Program-made: the position numbers and the translations under genes | Assembly: GCA_022494885.1 (NCBI GenBank) | Contig: JAGVSM010001113.1 | Span: 62,001-126,000, forward strand | Length of the DNA stretch: 64,000 nucleotides | Origin: Micrasema longulum | Taxonomy: Eukaryota > Arthropoda > Insecta > Trichoptera > Brachycentridae | Direction of reading: 5' to 3' | Part shown: piece after piece, positions 35,120 to 46,984 of the stretch | Layout of the letters: each line of letters starts with the position of its first letter | Position numbering within the stretch: position 1 is the stretch's first letter | The notes under the pieces: generated by a model | Database searches by the model: none | Told to the model about the DNA's origin: nothing | Seen by the model: only the letters and a program-made list of their open reading frames with translations

Positions 35120-35300
35120 GGGTCGTGGTTGCGTGGCTAGTCATGCGCGCACTCACGGATTAGAGGTCCGAGGTTCGAACCCCACTCTACCCCAACTTGA
35201 TTGCCATTTTCTAATACTAAGTTATTTATAACTCTTTGAAAATGGCCCGAAAACTGAAATATTTAAGTCAACTATAAGAATGCAAATATTTCTTTTTCTT
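35120..35300 (+). mobile_element. tRNA-derived SINE, family A
   Basis: Starts GGGTCGTGGTTGCGTGGCTA, contains GGTTCGAACCC and ends 'tgcaaatatttctttt'. Confidence 0.75.
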
Positions 35301-35524
35301 TAAAAAATATAATAGTTTTGACATTTGAATGTCTATAAAAATAGTGCTGGCAAATATAGTAATTCTAAAAGATTTCACCTTTGAATACGTTTTTTGTATT
35401 TATTTTTTTCAAAAATAAAATTCACTTCAATTTTAAAATATGTAATATCAAGATTGTTGCCATATTAAAACTTTAAACCTTCACTACAGTTTTCTTTTTG
35501 TTTTTCTCAATATTATAAAAATAA

Positions 35525-35640
35525 ATGTTACATAGTGTGTAAAATATTCACTTAAACCAGCCAATGACAGGTCGCAAGAAGCCCTGTAAATGCCTAGAAT
35601 TCCACATTCCTTGTTTAAAATGTTCTCCAACTCTGTTCAA
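35525..35640. mobile_element. Foldback family F half copy
   Basis: 'gtgtgtaaaatattcactta' and 'accagccaatgacaggtcgc' match one arm of 30660-31090. Confidence 0.55.
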
Positions 35641-36278
35641 CGACTCATATATGAAAAAAGTAATCATTTTAGCAACTGGGAAAGAAAATTGCATTATTTT
35701 ATGATAGAAAGTTAGGGAAAAGGGTGAAGAAATGGTGTCTGGATGGAGTCAATTATTTTTTTCTAGAAATGCATGCAATAAAAGGCATACATTAACTTTA
35801 CTATAAGGTGTACCTACTTCATGCATATAAAAATGCTATGGAACTATTAGTATAGTTGAAAATTATGGAAGATGTGTAAGGAATTCTTCTTTTCATTTTT
35901 GCGTCTTATTGTCCGCAAAATAAGGTTACCCGGCCACTTTCAGCACAGCATTACATCAAAGAGATTAGGACTTCATTCGAAGATAGGTAATATCAGTGCT
36001 ACAGTTCTATAAAAGGAATAAATAGTAAAACTAGTAATATTTTAATCCTATTTTATCAATTATTTATCAAAAAGAGTGCATTCTTGGTATAATTGAGATG
36101 TGCATTTCATAGCCACCAGCTTGTATGGAATTTTTATTTAATTAATTTAATCGCAACATGATACATAAATTTATAAAAACAGTTTATAGTGACACAACCC
36201 GGAATAACCCATGCCTGTGAACTTTTCTAGGTCGGGGCACTTACAATGCATTTATAAACATGCATATTTATATAAACC

Positions 36279-36445
36279 GGATTGTAGTCCCTTGGCTAGT
36301 GTCGTGGACTCACGAATCATAGGTACGAGGTTCAAACTACCACAACTTGCTTCCCATTTTCTAATTGTGAGTTATTAACAACTTGTTAAAATGGCCCGAA
36401 AATTAAAGTATTTGGATAAATTGTAAGAATGCAAATATTATTTTT
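36279..36445 (+). mobile_element. tRNA-derived SINE, family A (diverged)
   Basis: 'tagtcccttggctagtgtcg' head, a small deletion across the B-box, and the family A body to 'tgcaaatatta'. Confidence 0.65.
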
Positions 36446-37735
36446 TAAAGTAAATATTATTTATGTATAATTGTGTAACTGTGTATGAATATATACACCT
36501 GTTTATATTTGCATACATATTATAAATATATTAGAAAGTTAAAATTAGAACAGTTTTGCTCCCATGAGTATGCTAAAGAAAAAGAAACAGAATTATTGAC
36601 AAAATTCAATCGATCGTTTAGCGGGAGTAAATGGTATTTTTTGAAATAAAAAAGGTTTGATAGAAATGGATTATAATTTAATGTACGGGGGTAGGTAGAT
36701 AGAATTACTAAATTTATTGATTCAGTCATACAGGAGGTTGACACTCAAAAAAGAGACGAATACAATTGGTTTTATGGAAAGGAAACAAGTTTCATAAGTA
36801 GTTTGTAATAAATCCGTTAGATGGCAGTAATCCGGTTTCAATATAATATCTTCGGGTCAATGCCAAAGCGCGATTATGCAAAAACATCGATTTGAGGTTT
36901 GAAGTTTAAACTGGTGTCATAAATCTATTTATATTGTTACTAACTAGCTTTATATGGTTAAAAATCTAAAAAACAGCTGTTAATTAAGATGACTCGTTGA
37001 AAAATTTAATTATTCAACATTTGATTTTATTTTTATTACATTGTTGATTTGGGATTTGCAAGATTTATTGGAAATGTTTTTGTATGAGGTTTTAAATATT
37101 GTTATTTTATTTTATCAACATTGAATACGTTTGTATATTATCAATTATAATTTATTTAAAAAATGAAATATTATTAGGCTTAAAATAAGGATTAAATTTT
37201 GGATTACAATTAGGATTAAAATCAATAATAATTTGTTATGTTTGAATTGACCACATTTGACATTTTAGCGTCGTTAATGAGGCAAACGAGTAACTATGTA
37301 TTCAATGCCGAAGTCTTGAAATAAATATTTATAAGAATTATTTATTTATAAATTGGACATTGCTATTACCTAGTCAGATTGGTGAAATGGCAGGTGGTCA
37401 GATCTCGGTCCAGAACGCAATGTCAAATTTGCTGTTTTGGCAGTGAGTGCTCAGTTTAAAATGAACTTTCATGGTATATTTAATTAAAAACTGGCAAATT
37501 GTAGATTCGCGACTTCGGCATTGGCTCAACGATATTAATGAAAACCTGAAACACATAAATTCAACGATTCAACTAATATAACCACAAAACGGCAGAGGTA
37601 AAAAATAATAAAGGATAAAATTTAGTAACGTAATTTACCACGTCCTCCTGATATAAATATGTAAGTAGATTTTAATGTTTAGCATTTATTATAGAATATT
37701 TTAAATCGTAAATGAGATAAATTAATTAATACAAT
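36446..37735. other. AT-rich intergenic stretch
   Basis: No gene. 'aatgccgaagtc' at 37302 and its inverse 'gacttcggcatt' at 37510 may bound a short inverted-repeat element. Confidence 0.4.
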
Positions 37736-37739
37736 ATTT

Positions 37740-38420
37740 TTAGTTTTTCTTAATGTTTGTAGACAAAAGACGGGATTTCGCCCCCTAGGGAGTCACTAAT
37801 CATCATCATCATCATCATTCCCTTTTCGCACCTAATGGCGCATAGGGCACTGCATTGGTACATCAATCGCAGTGTAACTTGATCATTTTCGTTACATGAA
37901 GGTAAGATGATCAGTCTTACGCTGCAGGGACCAGTCCAGGGATTACAAAATATTCTAATGTGAAAACTCAATTTTTAATAAATATTTCTTATCAACCATG
38001 CCGGGAATCGAACCAGAGACCTCTTGAATGGTAGGCAAACGCGCTGACCATTACACCACGAGGCCGACAAATCATTAAGATAAACAAATTACAACAGAGA
38101 TGGAGAACATTTTATAGAAGGGAATATGGAAGTCTAGGCATTTACAGGGCTTGACTTGACCTGTCATTGGCTAGTTTAAGTGGCGACTTTACACACTGTG
38201 TAACATTCACTATTTTGCCTATGTTCGACTTTCCATATTTCTTCAATTCGTCCATCTGCTGATTTTAGTGAAGTTAAAGACATTAACAGTGTAACATTCA
38301 CCATGCTGCCCGTATTTGAACATCTATATTCCTTCAATTCTTCCATCTGTTAATGTTTGTAAGGAGCTGAAATTTATTATGTTCTCTGTCTCCATTGTAA
38401 TATATTAATATTAGCAGCTC
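37740..38420. mobile_element. Foldback family F copy split by a SINE
   Basis: Family F sequence ('ccctagggagtcact') stops at 37798 and resumes after 38072 ('acaacagagatggagaacat'), with a - strand SINE between. Confidence 0.65.
37797..38072 (-). mobile_element. tRNA-derived SINE, family B (full length)
   Basis: An inverse GATGAT tail, body, B-box GGAATCGAAC and head 'gcgctgaccattacaccacg'. AATCAT occurs on both flanks and may be the target duplication. Confidence 0.75.
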
Positions 38421-38554
38421 CCTAGGGAGTTGAATCCAGTTCAGGTCTACAAAAAATTCGATAAACTCAATACATTGTCGTTCGTTTTTATTAAAACCAT
38501 TTTCATATTTTTTTTCACACATTTTCGAGACTCTCTAATAGATGCTCTATTTTT

Positions 38555-38620
38555 TACCGCGCATAAGAAAACATTCTTCTATCAAATTTCCCGTAGTACT
38601 GAACTCTAGTGTAAAGACAA
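38555..38620 (-). mobile_element. GAGGAACTTCAG MITE end fragment
   Basis: 'taccgcgcataagaaaacat' and 'aaatttcccgtagtactgaac' are the inverse of the left end of 29826-30241. Confidence 0.5.
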
Positions 38621-39031
38621 GACACACTTATTTTTTTATTAAGAATATGTGTGAAAAAAAAGGTTATGATGTAATAATTACTGTTTATTTTTTTTTTTTC
38701 AAGTATTGATGTAAATATGTTCCTCAAAGAGATTAGTGTACCTATTAACAGACTGTGTACATAACCCGATATATTTTTTTATGGGAGCCATTCTAAATAT
38801 GTAAATAAATAAATAATAACTCGCCGTCGCAAACAATTTGAAGTGAGCCAAAATACCTAACTCTTACCAAATAGATTCTACTAACGTTATAGCAAAATAT
38901 TATGTATTCTTTATCATTTCAAATTCAACTATATTTTAATTTATTTTAATTAAGGTTCAGGAAGTCCATATAATCAAACATAATCTAACACTTATAAAAT
39001 ATATGTAAAATAATATTACACTTTTTTTTCT

Positions 39032-39069
39032 ACCGACCGGTTTCAAAGCTACGCAAGCTTCTTTATCAA
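39032..39069 (-). ncRNA. Hammerhead-like motif at Penelope end
   Basis: On the - strand it reads CTTGATAAAG, a stem AAGCTT-gcgt-AAGCTT-like pair, then GAAACCGGTCGG. It pairs with an oppositely oriented copy at 39653-39693. Confidence 0.5.
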
Positions 39070-39132
39070 GGTATACTTAACTAATGAATCTTATCCTAGT
39101 TTCTCTATGTTACATTCTACACAACTAATAAT

Positions 39133-39390
39133 ATGGGAACATTGTTAAAAAATCACAAAGACAAAGTCCCTAAATATAATAAGTCTGGCGTATACCAATT
39201 AAGTTGCAATGATTGTGATTCAATCTACTTGGTAAAAACTAAAATAAGATTGAATATTAGAGTAAATGAATACTTAAGGTGCCTAAATAATATCAATTTA
39301 TCTGAATTCGCAAACCATCTGATAGAAAATATTCATAATTATAATAAAGACACTGCATTAAAAGTTCTTCGTGTTGAAAATAAATATTAA
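39133..39390 (+). pseudogene. Penelope-like element GIY-YIG endonuclease relic
   Basis: Reads SGVYQLSCNDCDSIYLVKTK, then NEYLR and SEFANHLIENIH. This is the GIY-YIG endonuclease layout of Penelope retroelements: GVY, a Cys pair in SCNDC, then IY in place of YIG, and the conserved ANHL-x-x-x-x-H. The YIG motif is degraded (IYLV) and the catalytic Arg-containing helix is weak. The reverse transcriptase is absent. It is enclosed by inverted hammerhead-like ends. Confidence 0.7.
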
Positions 39391-39652
39391 AATAAGATAA
39401 CCTGGAAATCTCAGAAATTAAAAAATCGATTCGTAACTAGAAAAAATAATAAAATAAACTGTATTAGCTTTAGTCCACTCCTGTTTACTTTTAAATATCG
39501 TATCCATCTTACTTTATGATTTCCATCTTTAGTAGAGAAACATGACAAAAAGACCTGTTTTATTAGCTCCACGTGTTTCGATGTATATTTATTCGATAAT
39601 ATTTAGTAATCACTGTTAAAGAAAAATAGAATCAGATTCATTAGTTAATTAT

Positions 39653-39693
39653 ACCTTAATAAAAAAGCTTATGTAGCTTTGAAGCCGGTCGGT
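39653..39693 (+). ncRNA. Hammerhead-like motif at Penelope end
   Basis: CTTAATAA, stem AAAGCT-tatgt-AGCTTT, GAAGCCGGTCGG, followed by the family flank 'aaaagtggtataaaacaaag'. Confidence 0.5.
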
Positions 39694-39895
39694 ACATAAA
39701 AAAAAGTGGTATAAAACAAAGTAGTTTTTTAACTTATTTTATTACTACTTAGTGCGTTTGCCTACGAGGCCTGAGCAAAATTGATTTGAAAAATTGTGGT
39801 GATTTTTCACTGCTGTACGTATTTTTTATCTTTCCCTGGACTGGCCTCATGACGCCTAAAACATTTGATCTGATAGAGATCTAGTGATCATTATA

Positions 39896-40735
39896 GGGGG
39901 TTACCCATAAGTAATATCGTTTTTGTTGATGCGCCATTTTTAAAATAGTCTGCTTTAGTCTGTTAGGCAGTAAGGACGCGTTATAAGTTTCTCTTTTGTA
40001 GAGGCTACCTGCACGTGGCCTTAAAACGGTTCCTTTATCGCCTTGAAGAAAATGGAAGAGATGTGGTCGTCGGAACAACATCTGCGGAGCTTTATACTTT
40101 TTAAATTTTATTTAAAAAAGAACGCGACAGAGGCTACGAAATATGTATGTGAGATTTACGGTGACATATTCAATGTCAGGAAATGCCATCGATGGTCCAA
40201 AAAATGTTAATCTGGTGATTTGTATTTGGAAAACTAGCCTCGAAGTGGACGACCTGTCCAGGCGAATGAAACAATCCCGAAGTCTGCAATTGAAGATGAT
40301 CCGATGCTGGCCATTGAAAAATTATCAAGGTGTTTGGGTCCCACACTCATTAACTGATCGCAACATGGCTCAACGGCTCAGCATCGGCATATTATTGGAG
40401 TAAAAAGAACAATTAATTCCATTTCTTTGTGACCTAGTGACTGGAAATGAGAAATGGGTTTTCTATTCAAACGTAACAAAAAATAGGTTAAACACGGCAC
40501 AAAAGGCTGTTTGACCGTTTAGGCAGTCATTGCATTCTACAAAAGTGTTATTGTGTGTATGGTGGGGTTCTAAAGGAAAATTTTACTTGGCACTATTACC
40601 ACAAGGTCGGACAGTGTCGGCAGAGTTATGTTGTCAACATTTGGATAGATTGAATGAAGCATTGCACTAAAAGAGGCCAAGGAGACTTTTTTAAAGATGG
40701 CGCATCAACAAAAACGACATTACGTATGGGTACCC
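39896..40735 (+). mobile_element. Internally deleted mariner element (840 bp)
   Basis: Inverted ends 'ttacccataagtaatatcg' and 'cattacgtatgggtaccc', each with an inner 'tttttgttgatgcgccat'. TA flanks both sides. About 450 bp shorter than a full mariner. Confidence 0.85.
40080..40700 (+). pseudogene. mariner transposase relic
   Basis: In several frames: ATKYVCEIYGD and HRW of the helix-turn-helix half, SPRSGRPV of the linker, VWVPHSLTDRNMAQRL, GNEKWVFYSN and LCQQHLDRLNEALH-like text of the catalytic half. Frameshifts, stops and internal deletions rule out function, and parts of the DDD core are missing. Confidence 0.8.
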
Positions 40736-40759
40736 TAATATACTTTAAATACTTTGTAT

Positions 40760-41215
40760 GTATACAAGGCTATCAGTCATTATGGAGGAGGAGGGACGTT
40801 CACTTTTTCACTTTTTCCAGGTGATCGGTGGTCGCATACATAACTCAAAAATTCTGATGGATGTAGGTCTGTTCGCACCTGATAACTATCTTCGACGAAG
40901 ACAGCATCGATTGTTTTACCTACCACGATGCAGAACCAACCTGCCAATGGTTATGCCGGTCGGTAGAGCAATCTTGCTACTTAATCGTATCGCCTCGGAT
41001 GTCGACATATTTCACGACAGTGGGCCTTCCCTTAGGAAAGCACTTTCTAACTTTTAATTTTTCTTTTTACATTTTGTTATATTATTTTAATAACATAACT
41101 ATCAACTGTAATTTGTGATCTATTATTGTATTTAGAATGAATTGGGTCTTTTTTCTGTAATGTTCTAAATATCTGAAGAAATAAATGAAATGAAATGAAA
41201 TATTATTTCATTTTA
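40760..41215 (+). pseudogene. Jockey-type LINE 3' end relic
   Basis: YLRRRQHRLFYLPRCRTNLP, PVGRAILLLNRIASDVDIFH and a stop at 41057 resemble the C-terminal tail of Jockey-like reverse transcriptases. A 150-nt tail and an AAATG repeat at 41186-41201 follow, a common LINE 3' end. Confidence 0.6.
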
Positions 41216-41322
41216 TTTTATAAACCATGACGAATTTAGAATAAAAAGTAAAAACTCTGAAATGTTTTTAGAATATATTTTTATTTTAAGTATCATAAAT
41301 AATTTACCACTGTGGTGAACCA

Positions 41323-41664
41323 CAACAGTCCCTAAAGGGACGAAGGAGCATATGAAGCAAGTGAGGTTGAGCCTCACTAAGAAATCATTATATTATATAT
41401 GTAGTTATATTCAATGTAAATAATATATGTATGGAAAAAAAATGCTATTCACCAGTACCTAATATGTATTTTAATTCGCATTATATCAACACATTATGAA
41501 GATAAAAAACTAGTAACCAATATAAAAATGCTCAAAGATGCCTACAAACATGGTCCGTACTGTGTTACTTACTATAAGTACCTACTTAACATTTACGCAT
41601 ATTATACTTATCCTTAAAATCTGAGCTTCACTAGAAATTTGGTATCAAAGACGCGACTGTGTGG
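41323..41664 (-). repeat. Repeat copy, inverse of 21364-21640
   Basis: Begins 'tgaaccacaacagtccctaa' and ends 'caaagacgcgactgtgtgg'. The shared core is closely conserved. Confidence 0.65.
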
Positions 41665-42214
41665 TTTGACTTTCCCGTAGGGGGAGTTAGGCTTAATGAC
41701 AAGGTAGGCAAAATGACATGTCGAGCATATTATCACGAATTTAGTGACAATCTACTAATGTGGCATGGCAACATTTCGTTTCTACTGTCAAACGCCTGCT
41801 GTTTGTTGTTGTTGATGCATTTTGCGTCAAAGGCAAAGTAAGTCTTGAAAATTTGTTTCACACTTTTTATTTACTTATTTTTATTTATTATACAGACTTT
41901 CCGCGCAGTATTGTGTATGTATTTGGTGTTCATTAATATTAAATGTGAGAACGAATGTGGATGGGTTGTGTATAAGGTTGGCCTAAAAAAAATATGCGAA
42001 TGCGCACAATAGGGCAAACTGACACAGAGCATAATATGCCACATATTATGTCGTTTTGTCTGTTCTGATTATTAATGATTTTATTTTAATTTCAGATGGT
42101 GTTTGACTGCAAGCGAAATATCAATGTTGATTGGTAGAGTCATGGTCTGTCATTGTGTGCAACGTCTCAAGCAACGCTACGCATACGTGCAGAAAATACA
42201 AAATCTTTTAACTT

Positions 42215-42430
42215 GCGGAGTCAAAAAGACCTTGGGTGGTTTAAAAAATCAAGTGACAATTAGGCAATGAAATAATAGAAGGCATTTGATGAACCATGTG
42301 TTCACTTGAAATCCAGATTGCTCAGAATCACTTCCAAAGATCTCAAGACTTTGGCATTCCAAATTGCTGAAAAAAGTTGAATGGACATCAATTCAACAAA
42401 GCGAAAAAAATATGGTAGTAAATATATACC
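42215..42430 (+). pseudogene. pogo-like transposase N-terminal relic
   Basis: Broken frames give KKTLGG.KNQVTIR, LKSRLLRITSKDLKTLAFQI, AEKS, NSTKRKKYGSKYIPG. The pattern L..R...T..DL..LA.Q.AE....FNK.KK..G matches the segment before the DDE domain of pogo/jerky-type transposases. The DDE domain is not recognisable. Confidence 0.5.
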
Positions 42431-42718
42431 AGGAGCTCAATCACAGATGGCTATCGACATGCTAAAAAACGTGCTAAGTATTTGAGCGATCACCACGAAC
42501 AATCATGAACACGCTGAAGTTAAAGCGGTCGCGTTGCAAAACGAAATTCAACTTCGGTCAGTTCAAGAGGATTGGTTGAATCTCGCACAGGAACTTATCT
42601 ATGGCGTTTTGCAACGCGACCGCTTTAACTTCAGCGTGTTCATGATTGTTCGTGGTGATTGCTCAAATACTTAGCACGTTTTTTAGCATGTCGATAGCCA
42701 TCTGTGATTGAGCTCCTG
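42430..42718. repeat. Long hairpin, copy 1 (114-bp arms, 61-nt loop)
   Basis: 42430-42543 and 42605-42718 are inverse complements with a single mismatch. Confidence 0.95.
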
Positions 42719-42872
42719 ACAAAACTGATATCAACTCTTTATCTACGGACTCTAAAATTAAAAAAAATTAAAAATGGAAAAGAACTCACATTCTCAGTAT
42801 CTTCTTCAATGAACCATTTGACAGATCCAAATCCAAAGAGCACTGGATACAGTGCTAACAATGCCACAAGCT

Positions 42873-43159
42873 GGAGCTCAATCACAGATGGCTATCGACA
42901 TGCTAAAAAACGTGCTAAGTATTTGAGCGATCACCACGAACAATCATGAACACGCTGAAGTTAAAGCGGTCGCGTTGCAAAACGAAATTCAACTTCGGTC
43001 AGTTCAAGAGGATTGGTTGAATCTCGCACAGGAACTTATCTATGGCGTTTTGCAACGCGACCGCTTTAACTTCAGCGTGTTCATGATTGTTCGTGGTGAT
43101 TGCTCAAATACTTAGCACGTTTTTTAGCATGTCGATAGCCATCTGTGATTGAGCTCCTG
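42873..43159. repeat. Long hairpin, copy 2, identical to copy 1
   Basis: 287 nt identical to 42432-42718, including the one arm mismatch and the loop. Flanking sequence differs, so the hairpin itself was duplicated. The spacing is 441 bp. Confidence 0.95.
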
Positions 43160-43714
43160 GCTCACGAAAAATGCGTCGGAGTGTCAGTGAAAAACTACGT
43201 TTCTGAAACTTACTTAGATGAAGTATTTGGGATGCTCATTATCTTTATATGAAAATTCAATTTATTATATACGCCCAGAGGGCTTTTACGTGCCAGGTAC
43301 AAAATTACAATTCAAGCGTTTCATTACAAAAGTTAATAAGTAGGTCTAATAAATATGTTTCTAATAAATATATTTTTTTATTGACTGTCATTCATTGTTT
43401 AATGCATTTTATTTTATTTGAAACCTTTGTATTATTTAATACATTACCTGATTTGCTCCGTAACATGAAATTAGTATGTTATTTTGCCAAAATGAAATAA
43501 TTATATTTTATTTTGCTTTACCTACTCTGATAGTCAAAATGAGACATTGTAGGGTTCCGTAAAAATAAATTTTAGTTTGCTTGGGTATATAATTTAACTT
43601 CATCTGACGTGCAGATGAGTGAAGAAGTGTACTATATGTTTCAAAAATCTGGGCTACCTTAAAGTTATTAATAAATGTGTAGATTTCTATGTCTTATTGC
43701 CTAACTCTCCCCTA

Positions 43715-45380
43715 TGATGATTTTTATTTATTAACGACGCGACGTAAAAGGGGCGCATTATTTGATATCTGAATTCGTTCGCTAATTAATAAATAACATC
43801 GAACCGTCTCGAAAATTGCGCAAATATTTGAAAAGATTTTATTTAAATAATATATGACAGGGATATTAATGATCTGACTTTAATTGTCTGACATCTTTGA
43901 GTTTGACAAAGCCCATTTTCCCTTTCGAAAGTAAATAGAAAATTCAGGGAGACTTTATTGAACATAATTGATAAAAGCCGCAAATATTCTCTTCATTTGG
44001 CGGTGGATAGAGAGAGGAAGAAAGTTTAACGGGAATGATTCAATATTTCACAATCATTTAATATGCAAACGAGACAGACGTTCCCTTTTGTGCCGCGGTA
44101 CACGTCAAGTTACACAAATTTTAAACGATCCGTATTATGTACCTATAATATTATATTATCCGCAGGAATGAGTGGGCCGCGGGAGTTTTGTTACAAGTAC
44201 AATGAGACCACTTGAATATAAATTGACATTTTAAGATTCCTAATTTCCCTGCCATCTTGCGTTCTTCTGAATCCTCAGTAGCATTTCGTGTTAGCTTTGT
44301 ACACTTCCATTAAATTTATTACTCGCTCGATGTTTATTCGTTTTTAAAACAAGTAATATTATTTTTTGCAGCGGTAACCTGTGTCGACATTGGGCTCGAC
44401 TTTTGGTTGTATAATTTTAACATTGAATTTATAATTCCAATTTTATTTGCATACAATAGTTTTGATTTTCAAGTTAGCAGGTTTATTATCGGGTATCAAA
44501 ATCTATTTCTTAGGTCAGTCTTTATGCTACTGCTAAAAATGTCACGGAAGAAAGGTGACAAGTCTTACGCTTCTGGTACCAGTCCAGGAACAGTGAAATA
44601 TTGCAGAGTAGACCTTGAAGCTAATATTTCTCGTCCACATTGCCAGTAAGCCACTACACCACTACACGATGACACGAACCTATTTCCATTCCATTTCCCT
44701 TTTCACGATTTTTTCTTATCGAGTCGAAAACACTCCTCCAAGGTTCTGGTTCTATTACACACACACAACTATATTCTTCATCCACCTGGACACAGACAAT
44801 AGGTTCCTACACAATGAATTTACTATAGGAACATACATGCAACAGCATTAATTTCTTCGAAGTCACATTTATTTGTATTTTAAATTATATTATTTAAAAA
44901 CAACGTTTAACTTCAAATATTTTTTGTTTCACATATGAATAAAAATATAGAATCTTATATTTAAATTTATGTTGATCTTTCAAATCTTCCAATAATTTAA
45001 AATGATTAGTATTTTCAAAAATATTTTATGCAGAAAGGATGTAAGAATTATAAACCGGCTCGGCTGTAGGAGTATATAGATAAACAAAATGATTGGCTTC
45101 TGTCATTAAATTAATCAAATAAACCAGTTATTATGAATTTATTTAATACACGGTTCCGCATTCATAAAGTGTTCATGAAACGCGGCTCAGTTGTTTCTTA
45201 AAAGCGTAATATAATAATTTGAAATATACACCTCCTCTCTCCACCTATACCTGTTATAAATGCGTTTTAATAGCACTGTATGGAATAAACCGGCTTAATA
45301 ATTCCATTATTCATCCGATGCTTCTGGGGGAACGTGTTCCGAAGTTATAGACAAAACATTTACCGCAGTAATAGTACGAT
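43715..45380. other. Mostly unique intergenic sequence
   Basis: Little repeat content except a SINE at 44535-44735. No gene recognised. Confidence 0.45.
44535..44735 (-). mobile_element. SINE, family B-like with leader
   Basis: 'acaagtcttacgcttctggt' body, a worn head 'ccactacaccactacacga', then the inverse of the 23685 leader. Confidence 0.55.
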
Positions 45381-46680
45381 TTAACATTTGTATTCGCTAA
45401 TTAATTCCTCGCGCCGCCAACATCTCCCGCCATAAAGGCCTCCGTTCTTCGTAATTTCATCCCGGAAAGTTGGCCAACAATGGCCAGGTGAGGAGAGAGT
45501 AGGACCATTACAGTCGCGAGCCGTATGCAAATGGCGGCGCCTACTGACTCCCGTTCCTACGTAGTTCCCGAACGTGCCGGAGAAGGAAGACCGACATGAA
45601 TGGAAAAGTGAGTAAAGCCGTAATAACTCGCTGAAAGAGAATCGTTCTGCTCCCGACTCCCGCATCTCGGCTCGGGGGAGGGGTATTTATGAAAGTCAGA
45701 AACGCTCCTGAAAATACGCAAATCGCCTTCATTTTAATGTAACAACTGCGATACTAAGACAGGTGCGGATCTGGGGAGACTTTGAACACAAATTAGCATC
45801 TCGGCCAAGAATTTCCGAATAAGTTAAGCGAACTGGCTCGTCTGAGTATAATTTACGACGCGAATGCTGCATATTCGTAAAGCGATTTATTTTTTACTTT
45901 GTTCTCGCCAAGTATAAAAGTACCCGTCACCACCCGACGGAAACCTGAATTTAAAATTTTCTTAACATTTATTTAATGCAAGCTCATTTAAATAAATTTA
46001 ATTATTATGTGTCTCTGCATAGTACATGCAATTTTTTTATGAAGTCTGTTTGTTTCCTAGTACGGGCGCGCTGTTGCGGGGGAGGGGGGGGGGGTGCCTC
46101 CCGCACTGAGATTCTTGTCGCTACACCTGGAAGATGATGAGGAATATTCCGGTTTGTATAAATCGTCAGCAATTAACCACCCCGCTCCGCGCGAACAATA
46201 ATTTTATTAGACATATGAGGAAGTCGTTACTGCGGCCGGATGCGGCGCGGCTGTGGGAGGGACGGGGAGCCGGAGGGGTGCAGATGGCGGGAAAACTTTA
46301 CGAGAGTTTCCCGCGCATTGTATGGAATCTGTTTCCAGCCTCAATTGCTGTCGTATTATTGTACGGGATGTTTTTCACCGAGCACGCATTGTACGGAGTT
46401 GTAAGTGGCGCGCTTTACGACCGGCAATGAAAAGTGTTTTAATTTACCACAACTGGGTTTAATATTTGCCGCGAAGCAGAGAGAAACGAGTCGTGATTTG
46501 TTATTCGGCTGAAGGCGCCACCGCTTCCGCCATCGCATCGCCACCGCTCATCTCGCGGTTTATGCGTAAATCATTTCTTAACAGCCTTAAAACCGAGTGT
46601 CGTACTAACCGTAAACCTGACACAGATTACCCCTCTTTGTTACAGAGTGAAGCTCTTTTAAAGTACCCACGAAGGCGATA
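45381..46680. promoter_or_regulatory. GC-richer unique island, possible regulatory region
   Basis: Many CpGs and long GC runs against an AT-rich background, several overlapping short open frames on both strands, none of them family-like. Contains ATGCAAAT (45525-45532, a POU octamer) and a poly-G run at 46080-46094. No splice-ready exon was found. Confidence 0.3.
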
Positions 46681-46984
46681 ATTGGCACTAGGTACTACTT
46701 ATAAAAATAGGGTAAATTGTTAAGAGACACTAAAAAGTAGGTAGGTACCTAAAATGCTTCTACGTACGCGTATAATCTAACATAATAATACACTTACCAA
46801 GGAAGAATAACTTTTTTTTTATTAAATCTTTTTTCTCCTTTTGTACAACAAACTAATTTTGGGACAGAATAATATTAACATAAAGGTATGGTAAGAACAA
46901 TAATACAGTAACAAGTAATATGCAGAGTTATAGCTAATTTATTATTCTTATTTAAAATAATCAAATCGATAGTTGACCGCCCTG

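Larger units (their letters stand above)
41680..43712 (+). mobile_element. pogo-like Tc1/mariner-superfamily element (2.03 kb), decayed
   Basis: Ends GGGGGAGTTAGGC and GCCTAACTCTCCCC are inverted repeats (roughly 22 bp, imperfect) with TA on both sides. Inside is a pogo/Tigger-type transposase scrap and two copies of a 287-nt hairpin. Confidence 0.6.

Noticed and set aside
40758..41057. Host gene encoding PRCRTN...DIFH
   Set aside because: The text matches a LINE C-terminus and is followed by a retroelement-type tail repeat.
42704..42949. 81-codon frame between the two hairpins
   Set aside because: It runs from one hairpin arm into the next and has no family pattern of its own.
45381..45732. 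Overlapping - strand frames in the GC-richer island
   Set aside because: Higher GC alone lowers stop frequency; frames on both strands overlap and none has a domain pattern.
46134..46681. Overlapping + strand frames in the island as a gene
   Set aside because: No splice sites or motifs support an exon; arginine-rich text is compositional.
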